Source: Zygnema cylindricum (taxonomy: Eukaryota; Streptophyta; Zygnematophyceae; Zygnematales; Zygnemataceae). From it: DNA of 21,022 bases. Under the pieces are notes generated by a model. It was not told the DNA's origin and searched no databases. It saw only the letters and a program-made list of their open reading frames with translations. The stretch covers positions 1 to 21,022 of the forward strand of contig JBBHKE010000113.1 of assembly GCA_037447655.1 (NCBI GenBank), read 5' to 3'. A program made the position numbers and the translations under genes. This document shows, piece by piece, positions 15,013 to 21,022 of the stretch (the stretch's first letter is position 1; every line of letters begins with the position of its first letter).

Positions 15013-15049
15013 AATTCCCCCCCCCTCTTAGTCCCGCGTGACTAAGAGG
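15013..15049 (-). other. Gypsy polypurine tract within a 10-bp inverted repeat
   Basis: The minus strand reads AAGAGGGGGGGGAATT just before the LTR start. The purine tract overlaps a perfect inverted repeat, CCTCTTAGTC (15024-15033) with GACTAAGAGG (15040-15049), loop CCGCGT. A stem next to the plus-strand primer is unusual. Confidence 0.6.
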
Positions 15050-15074
15050 TTAAGACAAATTAGCGGCCAAATTC

Positions 15075-15218
15075 GCAGTCCCAACAAAACCATGGATTTG
15101 CAGTTTGAGAGCGCGACTCCCAAGTCCACGACAAGCACAAGTCATGAAACCCTTAATTACAGCGATCACACACTGACAGGAAACTCGCCAAAGAAGACCT
15201 ATTCCATGAAGAGGAACA
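15075..15218 (-). pseudogene. PHD-finger-like domain at the C-terminus of the gypsy polyprotein
   Basis: Minus-strand codons give C (15218) with Ser three residues later, where the second Cys should be. Then come SVCDRC (Cys 15170 and 15161), an in-frame stop (15155), GFHDLC (His 15146, Cys 15137) and PWFCWDCEF (Cys 15086 and 15077). The spacing C-x2-(C)-x12-C-x2-C-x4-H-x2-C-x16-C-x2-C, with Trp two before the seventh Cys, is the C4HC3 signature of a PHD finger. PHD fingers commonly read histone H3 tails. It follows the integrase C-terminal domain (VAPCN at about 15280), where chromoviruses carry a chromodomain. The stop and the lost Cys make it inactive. Confidence 0.6.
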
Positions 15219-15299
15219 TGGGGGTGAATCTACAAAGTAAGTGAGGTGGAAAGTGGGTTGGTCTTGCAGCCCTTGTTGATTGCAAGGAGCCACACTGAT

Positions 15300-15500
15300 C
15301 TAGTTTTCCATAATTCTGCAGCCATTCTTTCCTTCCAAGGTAAAAATCCTTTTGTTAGATACCTCCACTACTTTCAAAATCACGCGTCCGATCGAAATGT
15401 CCAAAGTTTCCTTCTTCTGTTGCATGCGATACACAAAATCCCCGGGAAAGAATCGTCGTTGCCGAGGAACATAATTGCCGCTCCTGCGTCTGAATACCAA
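15300..15500 (-). pseudogene. Gypsy integrase C-terminal domain fragment
   Basis: The frame reads FFPGDFVYRMQQ, LDISIGRVILKVVEV, FTLEGKNGCRI, the SH3-like GPF/GPY-type C-terminal part of Ty3/gypsy integrase. A stop at about 15300 interrupts it, and the frame then continues towards the PHD-like segment. Confidence 0.75.
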
Positions 15501-15514
15501 AGCTGATCCTTGTG

Positions 15515-16400
15515 CTAAGCAACCTGTAAATTGTCAATAGCCAAAGGCATTTCTCGTTGAAATACCTTAGCTCTGTCGGTAATCAGCTTCTCCACATTCC
15601 ATCTGAGGAAGAACAACAGCCTGAGCCGATCCAGCTCTAGGGAGAATGGGATGTCAGCCAAAAATAATAAAGTAAGGGCTATAGGAATGGAGGGAGGCCT
15701 GCCTGCTGAATCTGTATCCCATTGCAATCTATGGCACTTTTTTGTCCCATTCCCCCAAATCCTTTCCACGACATATTTTCGAAGTGACCGCTTAACTGTG
15801 TGTACGCACCTTTCGGCCAAACCGTCGGCCTGAGGGTGGTCTCTGCTGGTCAACCGGTGGTCAATGAGGCACTTCTCCATAAAGTTGGTAATATCTCTTG
15901 CAAATTCGGATCCTTGGTATTTTAGAACCTCTTCTGGTGCCCCAAATTGTGACAACACTGCAAAAGGCATTTACAATTGACTTGAATTATTTTTAGGGCA
16001 AAACCACCAACTCTATCCATTTCGAAAAATGTTCAATAATGACCAGCACATAATGGTTCCCCCGCCTGGTGGTCGGAAGAGTTCCCAAAAGATCTAAAGA
16101 CCACCAATAAAACACCTCGCGGATAGGAAAAGAATGAAGCTTAGTTGAACCATTTTTGTCAAAAGCTGCCTTGACTCGATCGCATGAAGAGCAAGTTTGC
16201 ACAATTTGATTGACTTGGGCCCGCAACTCGTTCCACTTATAAGATCCAGTGACCAGAAAAGTGGTCCGTTTCTGCCCGAAGTGTCCACATTGCTGATTGA
16301 GACGGGAAATTAGAGTTTCTCGATCTGCGGGTGGAGGAACCACTTTCTTTGTTCCGTCCGCCCATTTCCGGATGAGAATCCCTCGGTCTTAGTCATACGC
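15515..16400 (-). pseudogene. Decayed gypsy integrase (zinc-binding and catalytic core)
   Basis: Two main minus-strand frames cover it. From 16343: CGHFGQKRT, VQTCSSCDRVKAAF (HHCC zinc-binding region, with one His apparently lost), then WWSLDLLGTLP and YVLVIIEHFSKWIEL (start of the rve core, first Asp in DLLG). From 15970: FGAPEEVLKYQGSEF, where the second catalytic Asp is replaced by Tyr, and HPQADGLAERCVHTVK with the Glu. Frameshifts near 15980 and within 15515-15760 split the domain. It is not functional. Confidence 0.85.
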
Positions 16401-16659
16401 CGCCATCCGGGTCCGCACACGGGATAGTTAAGCGCCAGCCAAGTGGGGAAGAGGGGATCCTGCTAGATGGATTGTAGAGAATCAGAGACATTTTATATAT
16501 CCGTTTGTCCGGCTCCATTTGGTGCCTATCTTTCCACGTCTGCCGCAAAAATGGATAGTTCCCCCCTAGCTTGGGGAATCTAGATGAAAGCGGAGAAGGC
16601 TTGTATAAGTCCTAAACTGATCTCGAGATCCTCATCCTGTCGCGCTCAGGTAGAATCCA

Positions 16660-17196
16660 ATGCAGAGGGGTCCGGATTTTGGTTGAGTCCGTCGGGATTT
16701 CGTGGATTTCTCCTGCCTGGTGGATGATACTGAAATCGTATTCCTGCAAGATCAAAACCCATCTGGCGAGTTTGCCAGTTAATTTACTATTTTCAATGAT
16801 CCATTTTAGAGGCTGATGGTTTATAATGAGTGTGAAGTGGATCCCGTATAAATATGGCCGGAAATGCTCAATTGCCTAAACGGGTGCCAAGAGTTCCCCG
16901 TGGTAACTCTTGTAATTCCCCTCAGCTTTGTTATTACTCCGGCTTGCAAAGCCCACCACGTACTCAGCTCCTCTATCGTCAACTTCAGCCAACACGGCTC
17001 CCAATCCGAACCTACTCCAATCAATATAAAATAGAAAGGGGCGCTGGTGATCAGCCATCCGAAGCACGGGGTGCTGCTTGAGGGAATCTTTCAAGAATTG
17101 AAAAGCAGTTTCTTGTTTTGCCGCCCACTACCACTTTGGTCGTTTTGCAATAATTGATTCAATGGCTGGGCGTGGCTATTGAATTCGGGAAAAAAC
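16660..17196 (-). pseudogene. Decayed gypsy RNase H domain
   Basis: The minus strand reads FLKDSLKQHPVLRMAD (link to RT), FLFYIDWSRFGLGAVLAE, EYVVGFASRS, NYKSYHGELLAPV, then HFTLIINHQPLKWI and LARWVLILQEYDF. This matches the RT-connected RNase H of Ty3/gypsy elements. In-frame stops are present. The domain is cut at 17196 by the solo copia LTR; the RT continues on the other side at 18334. Confidence 0.85.
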
Positions 17197-17371
17197 TGTT
17201 AAAATTTGAGTATTTTCTAGGTCTGAATTTATTCTATGTGTTTGTCAGATGGTCTTGTCTAAGTCATCCATACTTGTCGTAGTCATTGGAAGACAGAGAT
17301 AGCCATGGCTACCCCCATAGTCAAAAAGAAATACGCAAATAAGTAGAAAAACAAATAGGTGACAAGATACG

Positions 17372-17441
17372 CCCTGGAGAAGATTTGAACCTGGGTCTAT
17401 GATGCACTATGTAGATGTAAGCCTTATCCAATAGAGCGTTA
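17372..17441 (-). other. Antisense tRNA-like module in the solo LTR
   Basis: The minus strand reads TAACGCTCTATTGGATAAGGC, which fits a tRNA A-box and D-arm, and about 40 bases further CCAGGTTCAAATCTTC, which fits a B-box and T-loop. The spacing equals that of a tRNA gene, but acceptor pairing is poor. It occupies the same place as the module in the young element's LTR although the sequence between the boxes differs. Confidence 0.5.
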
Positions 17442-17884
17442 CCGAAACGATACACGTGATGGGTTTCAAAGATATATAAATATTAACGCAACAGCTACTT
17501 AACAACAGACTAACCAAAACGAGCAATTCATGCATGTACGGGAATCTGAACCATGTAAAATATGTTTTGATCGGACGGCCGGCATTATAGCCGCCACGCG
17601 AAGTGTGCTTTTGGCGGCATACGGAGATAGCGTCACGCGATGCCACGTGGCGCCACATTATTTGATACCTGAGAAGATGGGAGGAGGAACCATGGCTTCC
17701 GATTTGACAGGTGTGACCTTGAAGACCTTGTCGTACAATTGACGTACAATAAGTACATCGCCCATTGTACCTTCTTGTACTTTATAGTGTTCCTATTAAA
17801 CTAGGGTTTAGTAGTAGGTAGTCCTGGGTAGGCAGACCAAGACTTAGTGATATTTAGGTACCTCTCTCTAAGAGAGCTTGTAAC

Positions 17885-17891
17885 TATAAAG
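17885..17891 (+). promoter_or_regulatory. TATA box of the solo LTR
   Basis: TATAAAG is identical to the young element's TATA box and sits in the same conserved block. Confidence 0.55.
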
Positions 17892-17923
17892 GTCATCTTT
17901 GACCAGCCATAACTTAATGCTCG

Positions 17924-18073
17924 GGTGAGCAAATTCAGTGATTCTTTTTGCTGCGAACTCACGGGAGTTTAGCCTACACAGGGGTGTAGTCGTGTTCCGG
18001 TGAGCAAATTCAGTGATTCTTTTTGCTGCGAACTCAGGGGAGTCTAGCCTACACAAGGGTGTAGTCAGTCAAA
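17924..18073 (+). repeat. 75-bp tandem duplication of the R-region hairpins
   Basis: Copies at 17924-17998 and 17999-18073 both contain GGTGAGCAAATTCAGTG, the GAACTCA(C/G)GGGAGT hairpin and CTACACA(G/A)GGGTGTAG. The other LTRs have one copy of this block. The duplication doubles the pair of leader hairpins. Confidence 0.85.
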
Positions 18074-18333
18074 GTCTTTGCCTGACAAAGTGGATGCATT
18101 TCTAAGGGAAATTCAAAGTGGGGAATGTTATCTTAAAGTCATATTCTAACTTTGAATTCTGTGGTGGAACTGAGCACACTGAAAGTCTTATTTCACTGGG
18201 GTGAAGCTATAATGGGGTTCTCATTGTCAAGCGGTCAATCACTTGAGTTTATATCAAGTTGGAGTCGGCACTATCTAGATTAGGTTCTTTTGGATCTGCG
18301 AATTCTGTGGGCAATGGAGCCCATAGAATTTCA

Positions 18334-19004
18334 TAAACCTTTGGTAATAGTTGGCCAGCCCTAGGAAAGTACAAAGAGCAAAAATGTCTTGCAGGGGTGG
18401 AAGGGCGTCAAGGGCTGCCACCTTAACCATGTGGGGACCCGATGTCCTTGGAGTCACCTCATGACCCAGATAAATGATTTTCTACACCCCAAAAATGCCC
18501 TTCGCCAAGTGACACTTCAAGCTCGCTGCTAAAAGAGCCCGGAGAACGATCTGTATATGCTCCAAGTGTTTTTCAAATGTCTTAAAGAAAATAATCACAT
18601 CGTCGATGTAACACCGTGCGCAATCGATTCCCTGGAAGGCCTTGTCCGTGGCCCGTTAGAATTTGGCAGGTGCATTTTTGAGACCAAATGGCATGTACAG
18701 CCATTGATAAAACCTGGATTCGGCCCAAAAAGCGGTCCTCCCTCAGTGCTTTTGGTGGCTGTATTGCAATCTGGTGGAACTCATTCTTCATATCCAACGT
18801 AGAGTAAATGTAGGCCCCAACAAGAGATTCAAAGATCCCTTTTGGGGTGGGCATGGGATAACGGTCGGATATAGTTGGCGCGTTCAACATCCGATAGTCC
18901 CCACAATCCAAAAATCTACAGTTTTCCCGGATGAGTCTTTCTTTGGCGGGAGCACTGTTGGAGAGGCAAACCCATGTAGCCCTATACTTTCCTGCACCAG
19001 CTAT
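18334..19004 (-). pseudogene. Decayed gypsy reverse transcriptase domain
   Basis: Minus-strand fragments in two or more frames give FASPTVLPPKKDSSGK, CGDYRMLNAPTISDRYPMP, GIFESLVGAYIYSTLDMK (first catalytic Asp), FHQIAIQP, then CARCYIDDVIIF with the YIDD active site at 18599-18610, LGHEVTP, and TFLGLANYYQRF at the solo LTR insertion point. Frameshifts near 18915 and 18700 and a stop near 18488 show it is dead. Gag and protease of this element are missing, because the copia element at 19005 follows. Confidence 0.9.
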
Positions 19005-19692
19005 TGAAAAGTAAGCTTTAGTAAGCCTTAGAAATTTGAGTCTAAAACTTAGAATATTTTTGGAATACCAACTGTTCAACATTGACCAAATTTAGTGTGG
19101 ATTATTTTGTAGTATCTACACGAATTAATATCTTTAAGTTAATTAGTGTGTAGGGTCGCCAATGAATGTAGACGTGATAAGAATCACCCGGATTTTTAGG
19201 GTATAGATATTGTTAGTGGACAATTCTGGTCGAAACACTTAGATTTTTGTCAGTAGGGTGTTTGGTGAACCATGTACATACGTTTTAGATGTTTTCTAGA
19301 TATTTTAGATGTTTTCTAGATCTTTTGAGTATTTAGTTCGATTAAGATTGATCAATTCAATAGAGAATGTACATTCTACACAAGAATTAAGGAAATGAGA
19401 GCACTGAGTGCAGTTTAAGGTGTTTTATGCTCTATTGTCTCTAATTTGCTTGTAGTACATGTTTGTTTGGTTGAAATACCTCTTTCGTTTGGAGTTACAT
19501 ATCTTACACTATAGATCTAGTCTTCTAGGCATTTATCTTTGGGTTTGCTTCCACTAACATGTCTGATAATGGCTCAGCTCCTATTGCAAGTGCTCCTATT
19601 AGCCCTAGTGCTCCACCTGCTCCTGCTGGTGCAAGTGTGACTCCTAGTGGGAGTGGATCACAGCCGAGTCTTAATGCCCATGACCTACAACA
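19005..19692 (+). mobile_element. 5' LTR of the right-hand copia element
   Basis: The right end (CTACAACA) is fixed by the primer-binding site at 19693. The left end is less certain: gypsy RT similarity stops near 19004, where TGAAAAGTAAGC begins, but TGTTCAACATTG at 19073 is another possible start. It contains a 20-bp tandem duplication (19283-19302 and 19303-19322, unit TTTTAGATGTTTTCTAGATA). The last 134 bases hold the gag start. The 3' partner is outside the window. Confidence 0.6.
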
Positions 19693-21022
19693 GGTTATGG
19701 GCCCACCGCCCAAACTGCCTATTTTTGACGGCACTGACTACTTATACTGGGAAGATATGTTGAGCTCATATTTCGAGGAGAGGGATTTGTCACCCATTGT
19801 GGAAGGAACAGCGGATGTGACTGCGCCGGATTGGAGAAAGAAGAATCTCCATTGCCTCAACGTCTTTAAGCAGTCTATGACAAAAGATTTGGTAATGTCG
19901 TATCTTGAGATGAAGAAATCATCGAATGTTTCGTTTAGTGTACGTGCTATGTATGTTCAGCTAGATGTTACCGTCCAGACTAACATAGCCACTCAGATTT
20001 TTGAATTTAAGTATTCTGGAGGTAGTATGTCAGATCATTGTCATGCTATGAAAAGGTTGTTTCTTCAGAGTACTAGTGCAGGTGGGGACTTTTCACCACC
20101 TCAGCAGGCTATGTTGTTGATGAGAACTTTGCCCGATGAATATAAGGGATCCATGGATAGGCTTAAGGCTATTCCACAGCGTCAATGGAACATAGCATTA
20201 GCAATTCAACTTATTTTGAGTGAAGAGCTAACCAAATGTCACAAAGAGGTAGTAGTAAGTCTGTTCAGGCACTAGCTAACCAGTTTTCAGACTCTAAGAT
20301 TGGCAATGGCAGTGGCAGAGGTAGTGGTCCTAGAAGGACACCTTTGACATGCTATTATTGTGATGAAAAAGGCTATGTTTTCAGATTGTGTAATGCCTAC
20401 AAGAGAGCGAAAGCTACAGGAAATTTTCGCTCTGGTTGGGACGAAAGCCGGGTTCCTTCTCAATCTCGTGGACGGCCAACTTCTCTATTCAACGAACTAA
20501 AGGAGGAGGATGTGAGCAGCTATCTCATCAACAGCGAAAAGAAATACTTTGCGATGGCACAAGCAACGGAAGGCGTGGAGGAAGACGAATGGATAATGTA
20601 CTCCGGTGCATTTGCCCACATGTGCCGCAATCGCCATCTATATGAGAGTATTCAATCTATTTCACCCATCAAAATTTAATTTAGTGATGATACCTTTGTT
20701 GAGTCAAAAGGAAAGGGGAGGGTGTCACTTATGTTGAACGTAGAGGGAAAACCTGTGAAAAGGGTTTTGGAAGATGTGTTGCATATCCCAGCTTTTAAAA
20801 GAAACTTTTTCTCTACGTCAGTGGTAGAAAAGAAAGGTTTTAAAACTATATCTGATAATGGAAAGAAAACAGTGAGTAAGAATGGGAAAATAGTTGTAGA
20901 GGGATTTGCTGGACGAAACAATTTGTATCGGTTGAGTCTTGCAAATGATAATGATAATGATGTTATGTACTCAAGTGTAATCACTGATTGTGATTTATGG
21001 CATAAACGTTTAGGACATTTGA
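19559..21022 (+). pseudogene. Copia gag-protease-integrase start, damaged, runs off the window
   Basis: ATG 19559 lies in the LTR. Residues 1-45 are a Ser/Pro/Ala-rich leader, the primer site gives VMGPP (46-50), then PIFDGTDYLYWE and a UBN2-type capsid domain (GGSMSDHCHAM, LPDEYKGSM). A one-base deletion near 20235 moves the frame (first frame closes at 20275). The new frame, which can be followed from 20236, has a zinc knuckle CYYCDEKGYVFRLC in which the His is Tyr. The protease motif reads MYSGAFAHMC in place of DSGAS.HMC, so the catalytic Asp is lost. A TAA at 20677-20679 follows, after which the same frame continues through LEDVLHIPAFKRNFFS to DLWHKRLGH, the pre-integrase zinc region, at the window end. 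It lacks the acidic gag insertion of the young element. Confidence 0.88.
19693..19707 (+). other. Half-tRNA primer-binding site of the right-hand copia element
   Basis: GGTTATGGGCCCACC is identical to the site at 5167-5181 and directly follows the LTR end CA. It lies inside the open gag frame as (Q)VMGPP. Confidence 0.85.

Larger units (their letters stand above)
17197..18333 (+). mobile_element. Solo copia LTR (1137 bp) inserted in gypsy pol
   Basis: It starts TGTTAAAATTTGAG and ends CCATAGAATTTCA. The flanking 5-mers AAAAC (17192-17196) and TAAAC (18334-18338) form a target duplication with one mismatch. Removing it rejoins gypsy RT (ANYYQRF) to the following pol segment, which confirms the boundaries. 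Its centre (about 17437-17960) is close to the LTR of the young element. Its ends match the minus-strand solo LTR at 2903-4249, with which it shares the 5' part around GTATTTTCTAGG. It holds the TATA box, hairpins and AATGGA loop described for the other LTRs. Confidence 0.9.

Noticed and set aside
1-21022. CRISPR arrays, bacterial operons, rRNA genes or phage modules.
   Set aside because: No spaced short direct repeats, ribosome-binding sites or prokaryotic gene layout; the content is plant-type retrotransposons and a spliced gene.

Overview
This window is eukaryotic nuclear DNA, almost certainly from a land plant. The evidence is a spliced nuclear gene for a mitochondrial protein, plant-type Ty1/copia and Ty3/gypsy retrotransposons, and primer-binding sites that match the anticodon arm of plant initiator tRNA-Met. 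The combination of half-tRNA copia elements and a gypsy integrase that appears to carry a PHD finger makes me suspect a non-seed plant such as a bryophyte or lycophyte. That is an inference; the species cannot be read from the sequence.

Layout. (1) 1-863: first exon (minus strand) and part of intron 1 of a gene resembling mitochondrial intermediate peptidase, with its upstream region at 864-1354. Everything to the right is retrotransposon. (2) 1355-2902: decayed 3' end of a copia element (end of RT, RNase H, polypurine tract, 3' LTR). (3) 2903-4249: a copia solo LTR on the minus strand. (4) 4276-10487: an almost complete, very young copia element on the plus strand. Its two 891-bp LTRs differ at one position that I could find, and one reading frame encodes Gag, protease, integrase, RT and RNase H, broken by only two stop codons. 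(5) 10493-13310: old, decayed retroelement sequence ending in a copia gag fragment. (6) 13311-19004: a decayed gypsy element on the minus strand (RT, RNase H, integrase, PHD-like finger, polypurine tract, 254-bp LTR), interrupted at 17197-18333 by a copia solo LTR. (7) About 19005-21022: the 5' half of another copia element on the plus strand, running off the window.

The most interesting signal is shared by the copia elements. All three preserved LTR/internal junctions carry a primer-binding site (GGTTATGGGCCCACC or a close variant) that pairs with the anticodon stem-loop of initiator tRNA-Met, not with the tRNA 3' end. This is the half-tRNA priming known from Drosophila copia and yeast Ty5. 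Here the gag frame also starts inside the LTR and runs through the primer site, which is translated as (Q)VMGP. In three related LTRs the gag AUG lies in the AATGGA loop of a stem whose base pairs change in a compensating way, 20 nt from the LTR end. A second pair of conserved hairpins sits further upstream in R/U5, and the same LTRs carry a TATA box, clusters of GTAC and antisense tRNA-like modules.

The retroelements are nested: solo LTRs and young copia elements lie inside older copia and gypsy wreckage. Apart from the peptidase exon I see no host gene.
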